64,000 nt of DNA from the NCBI RefSeq assembly GCF_000517265.1, contig NZ_AYSJ01000011.1:248091-312090 (forward strand), in the 5' to 3' direction. A model generated the notes under the pieces. It was not told the origin of the DNA and ran no database searches. It saw only the letters and a program-made list of their open reading frames with translations. Made by a program: the position numbers and the translations under genes. Shown here piece by piece: positions 52,118-62,100 of this stretch (position 1 is the first letter of the stretch; each line of letters begins with the position of its first letter). The stretch is from Photorhabdus khanii NC19 (lineage in GTDB: Bacteria > Pseudomonadota > Gammaproteobacteria > Enterobacterales > Enterobacteriaceae).

Positions 52118-52894
52118 TCAACCATAACGACCGGTAATGTAATCTTCAGTTTGTTTCATTTTTGGTGTGGTAAACAATATGTCTGTGTCACTGAATTCAA
52201 TCAATTCACCAAGGTACATAAACGCGGTATGATCTGAGCAACGCGCGGCCTGCTGCATATTGTGAGTCACAATTACCACGGTATATTCAGATTTCAATTC
52301 GCTGATCAGCTCCTCAATACGACCGGTAGAAATCGGATCAAGTGCAGAGCAAGGCTCATCCAATAATAGAACGTCCGGACGGATCGCAATTCCACGGGCA
52401 ATACATAAACGCTGTTGCTGACCACCAGACAGACTGTATCCACTCTGATGCAGTTTATCCCGGGTTTCATTCCATAATGCAGCTTTGGTTAAAGCCCACT
52501 GAATACGTTCATCCATTTCTGCTCTTGAGAGTTTCTCAAACAGGCGGACACCAAAAGCGATATTGTCATAAATAGACATCGGAAATGGGGTCGGCTTCTG
52601 GAATACCATTCCCACTTTGGCACGCAGCAACGCCACATCCTGTTTATCAATCAGGATATTATTGCCATCCAGCAAAATTTCTCCCTCTGCCCGCTGCTCA
52701 CCATACAATTCGTACATTTTATTGAAAGTCCGTAGCAACGTAGACTTACCGCAACCAGACGGACCGATAAAAGCCGTTACTTTATTCTTTTCAATATTCA
52801 ACGTAATGTTTTTCAGCGCGTGAAATTTGCCGTAATAAAAGTTCAGATCACGTACCTGAATTTTACTGCCAGCGATATCATTAGCCATGTTCAT
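52118..52894 (-). CDS. pstB: Phosphate ABC transporter ATP-binding protein
   Basis: This 258-residue ATPase has Walker [10 protein letters not shown], the signature LSGGQQQR, and Walker [13 protein letters not shown] followed by the switch histidine in VTHNM. It powers PstA/PstC in high-affinity phosphate uptake. Its sequence is nearly the E. coli protein. It lies 26 bases after pstA and 14 before phoU. Confidence 0.97.
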   Translation of the reverse strand: MNMANDIAGSKIQVRDLNFYYGKFHALKNITLNIEKNKVTAFIGPSGCGKSTLLRTFNKMYELYGEQRAEGEILLDGNNILIDKQDVALLRAKVGMVFQKPTPFPMSIYDNIAFGVRLFEKLSRAEMDERIQWALTKAALWNETRDKLHQSGYSLSGGQQQRLCIARGIAIRPDVLLLDEPCSALDPISTGRIEELISELKSEYTVVIVTHNMQQAARCSDHTAFMYLGELIEFSDTDILFTTPKMKQTEDYITGRYG

Positions 52895-52920
52895 CTACTT
52901 CTCTCTGTTGAAAATATCAG

Positions 52921-53805
52921 TCAGTGCTTTTTCTTAGCAAACAGCACACGCGCTACAATGTTAATCAGCAATACACACAGGGTTATCAATAATACGCCTG
53001 CCCACGCCAGTTGCTGCCATTGAGAAAATGGACTCATCGCAAATTTAAAAATAGTGACCGGCAAGTTGGCGATTGGCTGACTCAAATCAGTACTCCAGAA
53101 CTGATTTGAAAGAGAGGTGAACAGCAACGGCGCTGTTTCCCCGGCAATTCGGGCAATTGCCAGCAACACACCGGTGATAATGCCGGATACTGAGGCTTTC
53201 AGTGTGATGGCCGAAATCATCTTCCATTTAGGTGTTCCCAAGGCATAGGCTGCTTCACGTAAGCTATCAGGAACCAATTTCAGCATGTTCTCAGTGGTCC
53301 TGATGACAATCGGCACTTGCAACAACGCTAAGGCGATCACCCCAGCCCAACCGGAAAAGTGCTGCATTTTCGTTACAACGACAGTGTAAACAAACAAGCC
53401 GACGACAATAGAAGGCGCTGACAGCAAGATATCGTTGATAAAGCGGATCACCTCTGCCAACCATGAACGGCGGCCATACTCAGCCAGATAGATACCCGCC
53501 ATGATCCCCAGCGGAGTACCGATAATCGTCGCCCATAAAATCAACAAGCCACTCCCCACAATGGCATTTGCCAGGCCACCACCTTCGGTATTCGGTGGCG
53601 GTGTCATTTCCGTGAACAACGCCAGCGACATACCATCGAGGCCTTTGGTGACTGTGGAGAACAGAATCCACACCAGCCAGAACAGACCAAACAACATGGT
53701 TGCCATTGATAACAGCAGAGCGAAGCGGTTTTTCTGACGGCGCCATGCCTGCTTACGGCTGCGTACATTTGCATCAACAGGCTTTTTCCCATCCATTGCT
53801 GCCAT
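52921..53805 (-). CDS. pstA: Phosphate ABC transporter permease PstA
   Basis: This inner-membrane permease has about six helices. It shows [14 protein letters not shown] near the first periplasmic loop and the EAA loop [16 protein letters not shown]. The frame is open from an ATG at 53820 overlapping pstC, but the ATG at 53805 has GAGGGG seven bases upstream, lies directly after the pstC stop and gives 294 residues, close to the E. coli length of 296. Confidence 0.94.
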   Translation of the reverse strand: MAAMDGKKPVDANVRSRKQAWRRQKNRFALLLSMATMLFGLFWLVWILFSTVTKGLDGMSLALFTEMTPPPNTEGGGLANAIVGSGLLILWATIIGTPLGIMAGIYLAEYGRRSWLAEVIRFINDILLSAPSIVVGLFVYTVVVTKMQHFSGWAGVIALALLQVPIVIRTTENMLKLVPDSLREAAYALGTPKWKMISAITLKASVSGIITGVLLAIARIAGETAPLLFTSLSNQFWSTDLSQPIANLPVTIFKFAMSPFSQWQQLAWAGVLLITLCVLLINIVARVLFAKKKH

Positions 53806-53806
53806 A

Positions 53807-54763
53807 TCAACGCCCCTCATTCTTCACCAGACGCATGATCATTAATTTTGACAACGCCAGCACAATAAAGGTGATCACAAACAGAACCAGACCAAGCTCC
53901 ATCAATGCTGAGGTATGTAAGCCAGATTCAGCTTCAGCGAATTCGTTCGCCAGCGCAGAAGTAATACTGTTGCCCGGCATAAACAGTGAGAAACTGTCGA
54001 GCTGGTAAGTATTACCGATGATAAAAGTCACTGCCATTGTCTCCCCCAGCGCCCGGCCAAGGCCCAGCATGACCCCACCAATCACGCCATTGCGGGTGTA
54101 AGGCAACACAATGTGCCAGATAACTTCCCAAGTAGTACAACCGATACCATAAGCGGATTCTTTCATCATGACCGGTGTTTGTTCAAACACATCACGCATA
54201 ACTGAGGCGATATAAGGAATAATCATGATAGCGAGAATGACACCTGCCGCCAGAATGCCGATGCCAAAGGCAGGACCGGAGAACAGTTCACCCACAATTG
54301 GCATACCGGAAAGGACATTGCCGACCGGCTGCTGAAAATAGGTGGCAAACAGAGGTGCAAACACAAACAACCCCCACATGCCATAGACAATACTTGGAAT
54401 TGCAGCCAGCAACTCAATTGCTACACCTAGCGGGCGTTTCAGCCAGTTAGGCGCCAGTTCCGTCAGGAACAGTGCAATCCCGAAACTGACAGGCACCGCA
54501 ATGATCAAAGCAATCAACGAAGTGACCAACGTACCGTAAATAGGCACCAATGCACCAAATTGTTCTGCCGGGGCATCCCACTCTTTATGCCAGAGGAAAG
54601 AGATGCCGAACTGCTGGATACTGGGCCAGGAGGCAATAATCAACGAGATAATGATGCCTCCCAGCAAAAACAAAGTCATCAGCGCAGCTAGCCGAACCAG
54701 TGCGCTGAAAATAATATCGCCGTTTTTACTGGGTGCTTTTATTGCCGTTTTTTGTTCGGCCAT
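53807..54763 (-). CDS. pstC: Phosphate ABC transporter permease PstC
   Basis: This partner permease of PstA has about six helices. It shows WKEWDAP-like text ([19 protein letters not shown]), [14 protein letters not shown] and the EAA loop [17 protein letters not shown] chose the ATG at 54763, whose product [16 protein letters not shown] matches the E. coli start; the frame is open from an ATG at 54778 and neither start has a strong Shine-Dalgarno. Confidence 0.94.
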   Translation of the reverse strand: MAEQKTAIKAPSKNGDIIFSALVRLAALMTLFLLGGIIISLIIASWPSIQQFGISFLWHKEWDAPAEQFGALVPIYGTLVTSLIALIIAVPVSFGIALFLTELAPNWLKRPLGVAIELLAAIPSIVYGMWGLFVFAPLFATYFQQPVGNVLSGMPIVGELFSGPAFGIGILAAGVILAIMIIPYIASVMRDVFEQTPVMMKESAYGIGCTTWEVIWHIVLPYTRNGVIGGVMLGLGRALGETMAVTFIIGNTYQLDSFSLFMPGNSITSALANEFAEAESGLHTSALMELGLVLFVITFIVLALSKLMIMRLVKNEGR

Positions 54764-54782
54764 AGAGCTTATTCTCATCCGG

Positions 54783-54808
54783 GTAAATTCCCCCTTTAAC
54801 GGGGGGAG
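54783..54808 (-). other. GC-rich hairpin between pstS and pstC
   Basis: CCCCC and GGGGG around TTTAAC form a stable stem without a T run. It may protect the abundant pstS message or lower read-through into pstC. Confidence 0.4.
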
Positions 54809-54861
54809 AAATCAAAACTACAAATTTAATCGATACTTCAAACCGTTGCCATCAACACGAT

Positions 54862-55902
54862 TTAATACAGAATTTTACCGCTGCTATCCTTCACATGGGT
54901 TTTCCAGGCCGCCCGAACTTGCTCAACCACTTCTTTTGGCAGGGTTGCATAATCCAGATCATTCGCTTGTTTACTGCCTTTCTCGTAAGCCCAGTCAAAG
55001 AATTTCAGTATTTCTGCCCCCTTGGCGGCGTCTTTTTGCTGTTTGTGAACCAGAATAAATGTAGTGGAAGTAATCGGCCACGCGTTTTCACCTTGCTGGT
55101 GTGTCAAATCCTGAGCAAACGTTTTGTGCCATTCCGCTTTCTTCGCTGCGGCACTGAAACTCTCTTCTGTCGGGCTGACAACATTGCCATTAGCAGAGAC
55201 CAGTTTGGTATAAGCCAAATGATTCTGTTTAGCGTAGGCATATTCAACATAACCAATGGAACCCGTCAGGCGCTGAACAAATGCGGCAATGCCATCATTG
55301 CCTTTACCACCTAAACCAACAGGCCAGCTTACCGTGGAACCTGCACCGACTTTTTCTTTCCACTCGCTATTCACTTTAGAGAGATAACGGGTAAACACAA
55401 AAGAGGTGCCGGAGCCATCCGCACGACGTACCACCGCAATATCCTGCTCCGGCAGTTTTACCCCCGGATTCAATTTAGTAATCGCCGGATCATTCCACTT
55501 TTTCACTTTACCTAAATAAATATCACCCAACGTTTTACCATCCAGTGTTAATTCACCGGATTTAATACCTGGGATATTAACCGCCAGCACGACCCCGCCG
55601 ATGACCGTCGGGAATTGAAACAAACCATCAGCCGCTAATTTTTCATCAGATAAGGGCGCATCGGAAGCACCGAAATCAACGGTATTTGCCAGAATTTGTT
55701 TTACGCCACCGGAAGAACCGATGCCCTGATAATTGACTTTATTACCTGTCTCTTTTTGATAAGAATCTGCCCACTTGGCATACACCGGTGCGGGAAATGT
55801 CGCACCTGCCCCCGTCAAGCTGGAAGCAGCGAATACCGACAGGGTTGTCAAAGAAAATGTCACTGCCATTATGCCGGTTACGGTGGTACGCATCAGTTTC
55901 AT
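54862..55902 (-). CDS. pstS: Periplasmic phosphate-binding protein PstS
   Basis: This 346-residue protein has a signal peptide (cleaved after SVFA) and a mature part beginning [19 protein letters not shown]. It has the phosphate-binding residues in [22 protein letters not shown] and [13 protein letters not shown] chose the ATG at 55902, which has AGGAGG four bases upstream and matches the E. coli start; the frame is open to 55932. It is the first gene of pstSCAB-phoU and is preceded by a Pho box. Confidence 0.97.
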   Translation of the reverse strand: MKLMRTTVTGIMAVTFSLTTLSVFAASSLTGAGATFPAPVYAKWADSYQKETGNKVNYQGIGSSGGVKQILANTVDFGASDAPLSDEKLAADGLFQFPTVIGGVVLAVNIPGIKSGELTLDGKTLGDIYLGKVKKWNDPAITKLNPGVKLPEQDIAVVRRADGSGTSFVFTRYLSKVNSEWKEKVGAGSTVSWPVGLGGKGNDGIAAFVQRLTGSIGYVEYAYAKQNHLAYTKLVSANGNVVSPTEESFSAAAKKAEWHKTFAQDLTHQQGENAWPITSTTFILVHKQQKDAAKGAEILKFFDWAYEKGSKQANDLDYATLPKEVVEQVRAAWKTHVKDSSGKILY

Positions 55903-56011
55903 AATCCCTCCTAATGGGATATTGAGAATCAATAAAGAAATGTGTTCGCCAGATTAAAAAAGGTGCAGAAGGGAAAATAGGTCAGTTTAGTTACAGCAAA
56001 ATGTCTTAATT

Positions 56012-56029
56012 ATGACATTTTTATGACAG
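56012..56029 (-). promoter_or_regulatory. Pho box upstream of pstS
   Basis: On the minus strand CTGTCAT-AAAA-ATGTCAT fits the PhoB consensus of two seven-base direct repeats separated by four AT bases. It lies about 110 bases before the pstS start codon. Confidence 0.9.
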
Positions 56030-56052
56030 CGCAATGCAAATTCAGCTTGATG

Positions 56053-56070
56053 CTGACATAAAACTGTCAT
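56053..56070 (+). promoter_or_regulatory. Second Pho-box-like element, opposite orientation
   Basis: On the plus strand CTGACAT-AAAA-CTGTCAT has the same 7-4-7 layout as the Pho box 24 bases away, but faces the opposite way, toward the 3' end of envZ. It may be an additional PhoB contact or a chance result of the shared motif. Confidence 0.5.
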
Positions 56071-56116
56071 CTCCACAGGCTATGAAATTAAAGCCGGAGA
56101 TTATCTTCTCAGGCCA

Positions 56117-57448
56117 TTAAAAATTATCTTCCACAACAGGAATACAAGCACGAATAGATAATCCCCCTCTGGGGCTGGTGCCAATTTCAATTTTCCCATC
56201 ATGAGCATCAATAATCCGCTGAACAATAGCCAGACCTAACCCCGTCCCACTGTTGCTACGCGCCCTTTCACCCCGAACAAATGGCTGAAATAACCGCGGC
56301 AAATCTTCCGGCTTAATTCCTGCTCCATCGTCCTCTACCTGAAACCAAGCAAATTCATGCGTCTGACCACTACTGACTTTAATCCAGCCATTACCATAAT
56401 GATTGGCATTAACCAGCATATTAGCCAATGCCCGTTTAATAGAAATCGGATTCGCGTTAACGGTTATTGGGGGCAGAGACAGATTATTTTCAATATCCTG
56501 CTCATAGCCATTCTCTGCGGAAATAACCTCTTTGAGAATAGAATTAAGTTCACAGAATTCCATTGGCATTTCCTGCCCAGTACGAAGATAATCAATAAAT
56601 TGCGCAATGATGGCATTGCATTCTTCAATATCTTTATTGATAGACTCAGACAAATAAGCATCTTCCTTACTCATCATTTCTGTTGCCAACCGGATACGTG
56701 TCAGTGGAGTACGCAAATCATGGCTTACCCCAGCAATTAATATCGTCCGGTCACTTTCCAATAACTTTATTCCTGCGGACATTTGGTTAAATGCACGAAT
56801 AGAAGCGCGAACTTCCGACGAACCGGCTTCCCGCACCGTGGGCATCATAATACCTTTACCCGTCTGTCTGGCAGCATACTCCATTTCCAGCAAAGGCCGG
56901 TTCTGAAAACGGATATAAAGCCAGATACAACCAAACGTCAGTAATAAAATTGCCAATGTATAACGGAAAATGGGTGAGAATTGATTTTGCTCGATCTCAG
57001 TCAGAGGAACCCTGACCCAAATATCAGGAGCCAAATAAGAATTAAGCCAAAGTATAGGGCTCTCTTTGTTTATCTCCAGACGCAGATCAGCTTTGCCACC
57101 AAGGTATTGACTCATCTTCTCACTCAGGAAATCATAATGCCTGGCCCAGCGTAAACCTTGTATCTCCGCATCAGACTCAGAATACAGCGCAATACCCAAC
57201 TCCTGATAAATCTCCCGGCGTACTACTGGTGAGATCACCAGAAAAGATCCGTCCTCCAGCTTCAATCTTTCAGCCATTAAAGTACGAACTTCATACGCTA
57301 ACACTTTATTGAACTGCTGCAAGCTTGGCATGATAACAAAATTCACAACGACCAGGTAACTGGTTACCAGACTGATAAACAGCATAGCCATGACCAGGAA
57401 TAAAGTACGGGTAAAAGTGCTGCGAGGGGAGAATCGCAATCGCTTCAT
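56117..57448 (-). CDS. envZ: Osmosensor histidine kinase EnvZ
   Basis: This 443-residue inner-membrane kinase has a first helix (about 15-40), a periplasmic domain (about 45-160), a second helix (about 163-182), HAMP, an H box [16 protein letters not shown] with the phospho-accepting histidine near 243, an N box MLVNANHYG, and G boxes DDGAGI and GTGLGLAI. It phosphorylates OmpR, which controls porins and in related bacteria motility and secondary metabolism. Its ATG overlaps the ompR stop (ATGA). Confidence 0.95.
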   Translation of the reverse strand: MKRLRFSPRSTFTRTLFLVMAMLFISLVTSYLVVVNFVIMPSLQQFNKVLAYEVRTLMAERLKLEDGSFLVISPVVRREIYQELGIALYSESDAEIQGLRWARHYDFLSEKMSQYLGGKADLRLEINKESPILWLNSYLAPDIWVRVPLTEIEQNQFSPIFRYTLAILLLTFGCIWLYIRFQNRPLLEMEYAARQTGKGIMMPTVREAGSSEVRASIRAFNQMSAGIKLLESDRTILIAGVSHDLRTPLTRIRLATEMMSKEDAYLSESINKDIEECNAIIAQFIDYLRTGQEMPMEFCELNSILKEVISAENGYEQDIENNLSLPPITVNANPISIKRALANMLVNANHYGNGWIKVSSGQTHEFAWFQVEDDGAGIKPEDLPRLFQPFVRGERARSNSGTGLGLAIVQRIIDAHDGKIEIGTSPRGGLSIRACIPVVEDNF

Positions 57449-58164
57449 ACACGGCTTCCATCAGGCACAAAGACATAACCCAGTCCCCAGATGGTCCGGA
57501 TATAACGAGGGTGCGCAGGATCTTCTTCAATCACACGGCGCAGACGTGAAACCAAAACATCAATAGATCGCTTCATGGTGCTGTATTCCCGGCCGAGGGC
57601 CAAACTCATCAGCTTATTACGAGACAGCGGCACACCAGGATAAGAAACCAACACTTTCAGTACGGCAAATTCACCACTGGTCAGCATTATATGTTCATCT
57701 CCCTGAAACATTTCTCGGGTACTCAGATTAAGATTGAACTTACCAAAATTAATAATTGCATCATCCTCAGCGGGTATGCCCAGTAACTTATTCGCCTGAC
57801 GGCGTAATACCGCTCGGATGCGTGCTAATAACTCACGAGGATTAAATGGCTTAGGAATATAATCATCAGCGCCGATCTCCAACCCAACAATACGGTCTAC
57901 TTCTTCCCCTCGTGCCGTCACCATAATAATCGGCACCGGATTATTTTGTTTTCTCAGTCTTTGGCAAACAGAAAGCCCATCTTCCCCAGGTAACATTAAA
58001 TCCAATACAATTAAGTTAACGGATTCTCGTGTCAATAAGCGGTCCATCTGCTCCGCATTAGCAGCACTACGTACCTGAAAACCTTGTTCTGTCAGATAAC
58101 GCTCTAACAACGTTCGTAAACGCATGTCATCATCCACCACAAGGATTTTGTTACCTTCTTGCAT
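57445..58164 (-). CDS. ompR: Response regulator OmpR
   Basis: This 239-residue protein has a receiver domain with Asp55 in [11 protein letters not shown] and Lys105 in [10 protein letters not shown], and a winged-helix DNA-binding domain ([17 protein letters not shown] through [10 protein letters not shown]). The length equals E. coli OmpR when the start is placed at the ATG at 58164, which follows a GGAG. The frame extends to 58209. It is operonic with envZ and lies upstream of pstS on the same strand, not beside greB/pckA as in E. coli. Confidence 0.95.
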   Translation of the reverse strand: MQEGNKILVVDDDMRLRTLLERYLTEQGFQVRSAANAEQMDRLLTRESVNLIVLDLMLPGEDGLSVCQRLRKQNNPVPIIMVTARGEEVDRIVGLEIGADDYIPKPFNPRELLARIRAVLRRQANKLLGIPAEDDAIINFGKFNLNLSTREMFQGDEHIMLTSGEFAVLKVLVSYPGVPLSRNKLMSLALGREYSTMKRSIDVLVSRLRRVIEEDPAHPRYIRTIWGLGYVFVPDGSRV

Positions 58165-58329
58165 TATTGAACTCCAAATAAATACTACATGCTTTGCTAA
58201 ATTTATCATTATGAAGAAGATTAAACCAAAGATAGAAACCAGATATATATATTTTAAGATAATTTCTTATGAGACTTATTTTCGTACGTTATTAATCTGA
58301 ATGATTAATTCAATGACTTACCATGACAG

Positions 58330-59100
58330 TCAAAATCCAGTAACTGGCTGTTAAGCATTGATTTTTTACGATAATTTTGTCACCAGTTGGTTTACTCATC
58401 AGTATCCTGGCTACCGGGGAATTAACCGAAATCCACCCGCTAACTGAATCAAATTCATCAGGCAGGCTAAACGAACAATGCTTTCCGCTTCATATCATCT
58501 TCCCATCTGATCCACACGCCTGCGTAAACCTTTCCTTCCTGACGAGGATCTGGATCGACCATTTTAAATACATCCCAATATTTGGACAAGAAACTACCCG
58601 GATAGGTTTCCCTTAATCTTTTCTTACCATAATAAACAATTTAGCTCGCTTTTTCTCCGGTTGAACCGTCTGGCCTGTTTTCATTATCAGTAAAGCAGGA
58701 GGCGCGTCACATTTGTTGTCATGCAACCAATGCAATTCTTCAACGCTGATACAAATAAATTTACCCAGACAACTGAATGGCTACTCACTTTTTCACTGGT
58801 AATGGCTAGAAGGAACGACGATGTCTTGACCACCCAAATGTAGTCAATGTGCTGACCTTGCAAAATGGGAAGAATTTATTGACTCACCAATTTCCGGAGC
58901 GAAAACTTTACTCTTTAGTGGTTAAAAAACATAAATATAATTTACACTTCATGTCACAGATGACAAATTATGGTTATTATCAATAAATATGAAAAATAAT
59001 ACAGGGATCACCAAACAAGAATCAACGACATGAAAATAATCAATATAAATCAATAAATTACGTCATTTTTTTGTTTGACGATGAAAAGTCGACATAATTG
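58330..59100. other. Intergenic stretch, possibly decayed coding sequence
   Basis: No intact gene is recognised. A minus-strand frame at 58613-58768 reads LGKFICISVEELHWLHDNKC and continues in protein-like text to a stop; similarity to any family is not evident to me. The part next to 59143 is AT-rich and should hold the promoter of the downstream NRPS gene. Confidence 0.4.
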
Positions 59101-59142
59101 TAATGACATAAAGTGTTCCTTTTCATCTTCAAGGATTACGAT

Positions 59143-62100
59143 ATGAAACAATCACAGAAAGTAATATCTCTTACTCCGTATCAACAAGATATCTTTTTTG
59201 AAAATCAGCGCAACCCACAAAGCGCGCAATACACTTTGGCACAGATACGGTACCTTTCTGGTGATATTAATCTTGATAAGCTCGTTATGGCGACAAATAA
59301 CGTTCTTAATCAGGAAATCATCGGCAAAATACAAATTTTGGAAGAGAATGAGTTACTAACTCAGCGTATCAATCATTATATGGCTAAGGTTAGAGTCAAG
59401 GTAATCAATAACGAATATTTACAATCACAATCTCAAACTGGTGAAGACTTTATTTCAGCATGGCCGGCTAAAGTTTTCAGTTTAACTGGTGCTCCTTTGT
59501 TAGAAGTCGCCATTGTCCCCCTGAACCAGGCTAATTATGTTGCCCTTTTGTTACGTACCCATCATATTGTTTGCGATGGTTGGGGGATGAATTTACTCAG
59601 CACAAAAATCCTCCAGCAATATCAAAGTCCAGAACCCGTCCCAGAATATGTTAACACTCAAAAAGAGTATCTGGCAGCTATTACCCGCTCGTTAGAACAG
59701 CTAAAACATCATTCTATGGTGAATGATGTCTCTGAGCTGGCGAAAACTATTGAGGGGATTGAACCCGTTTTATTTACCCGTAAGAAGCCAGCCGAAAATA
59801 CCCAATTTATAAAACAACAGATGACATTAACCCGTTCTCAGGTTGAAAGTGCATTAGCAACTGGAATGTCCCCTCTTGTTGTTATGAATACAGCACTTGC
59901 TATTTTATTAGCACGGATACACAACAATTCTCATATCACTATCGGCACCCCACTATTTAACCGTCAGGAAAGTAATATCAATATCATTGGTGAATGGGCC
60001 AATACGCTGCCAATTTCCGTGACAGTTGACTCCGAGATGAGCTTGCGGGTATTAGCACAGCAAATTAAGAAAAAAATCAAATTTCTGAAACGATATGAAC
60101 ATGTTCCTCTGAGCCAACTAATAAAAACACGCAATAGAGCCGGCAATATTTCCCGCCAGCTATTTGATGTCACCGTTTCCTATATTCAGTTACAGAAGAT
60201 TCCTGCATTCGAAGAGATTGAACACCATGCAAATGCTTACGCCAATGGTCATGAAACAGATGTTTTAGCCATTTATATGATTACCAACGGTGATAACAAT
60301 GATGTCGCTATCAATTTCTGGGGTGCCGCTGATGTTTTTAATACTGACTATTCATTTGAACAGTTTACCGCATCACTCTCACAGATAATTTTACAAATCA
60401 TCACAGCACCGGACAGTTGGATTTCACATATTGATATCTCTTCGACAGAGGAGCAACAACAACTGCAAGCCTTTGAGCAGGGGCCAAATATCTCTTTCTC
60501 TGACAGAGAAACCATTTATACCTTATTTGAAAAACAGGCTGCTTTACATCCTGGGGCAATTGCCATTAAGTCGGCAAAACACACGCCACAATCCTGGAGC
60601 TATCAACAATTACAGACACATACCGATAGTATCGCATCCATGCTTATCGGGCATGGGGTACAATCCGGGGATGTTGTTGCCGTTATGATGGAACGTAGCG
60701 AGGAAATGTTAGCTTCCATTTTTGCCACTCTGAAAGTGGGGGCGACTTACCTGCCCATTGATATTTCTTATCCTGCTGAAAGAATAGAGTATATTCTGCA
60801 AGACAGCGGCGTTTCCGTCATTCTGACAGAACGCCCAATAAATGAAACATTTGCTGAACACTATCAAGTGCTAAACAGCCGGGATGCATCTGATACCGCA
60901 ACATTACCGTTACTTAACCGTTCTGCCCCCAATTCATTGGCTTATATCATTTATACCTCAGGTTCCACCGGGCGGCCGAAAGGTGTGATGATTGAACACA
61001 AATCAGTTGTTAACCGGCTGGAATGGATGCAGGAAAAATATCTGTTAAATGAAACCGATGTTATTTTGCAAAAAACACCCATCTCATTTGACGTTTCCAT
61101 ATGGGAGCTATTCTGGTGGTCAATGACTGGCGCCTCGGTCGCTTTGTTGCCACCCGGAGCACAAAAAGATCCTTTAGAGATCATTAAAGCGATTGAAGAA
61201 CATGATGTCACGACAGTGCACTTTGTTCCTTCAATGCTGTTACCTTTCCTTAATGCATTGGAAATGCAACCTGAGCTGATCACTCAGATCGGCAGTCTGC
61301 GCAGAATTTTCACCAGTGGCGAAGCATTATCTCCCGCCCGGGTAAATCAATTCAGAAGAATATTTACGCAGTTTGGCAAGGACATACCGTTATTCGTTAA
61401 TCTGTACGGGCCAACCGAAGCAACGGTCGATGTCTCCTATTATGAGATCCCGACCAGTTCGACAGACGAAATTACCCGGGTGCCAATTGGTTATCCTATC
61501 AATAATACCGCGTTGCGTATTATGTCGCTTCACAACACCCGACAGCCGATTGGTGTAGCAGGGGAATTACAAATTGGTGGCGTGGGCCTGGCTCGTGGAT
61601 ATCTAAACAAGCCTGAATTAACTGATGAGAAGTTTATCCGTGATATATCCAGTTTAGCAACAGTGCGTTGGTACCGCACCGGGGACCTGGCCAGATGGTT
61701 GCCTGATGGCAGCATCGAATATCTTGGGCGTATTGATAATCAGGTGAAGATCCGTGGAAACAGGATCGAACTGGGCGAAATACAGAACACGCTAGAGAGA
61801 ATGTCGGGCATTACCAGTGCAGAAGTCCTGCCTGAGCATGATGAACAACGTGGCACCTATCTTTGCGCCTATTATGTCGCCAGTAAAAATTATACCGCTG
61901 ATACGCTTCGTGACCGCCTGTTAGATTCCTTACCTGAATTTATGGTACCCGCAAAATTTATTGCTGTACCCTTTATTCCCCTGACGCCGAATGGTAAGGC
62001 GGATCGCAATGCGCTGAGTCAGCTAACGCAGGATAAAGTTCTTGAGGCGGCACATATACCCTCGACCGAACTTGAAAAAACCTTGGTTAAAATATGGCAA

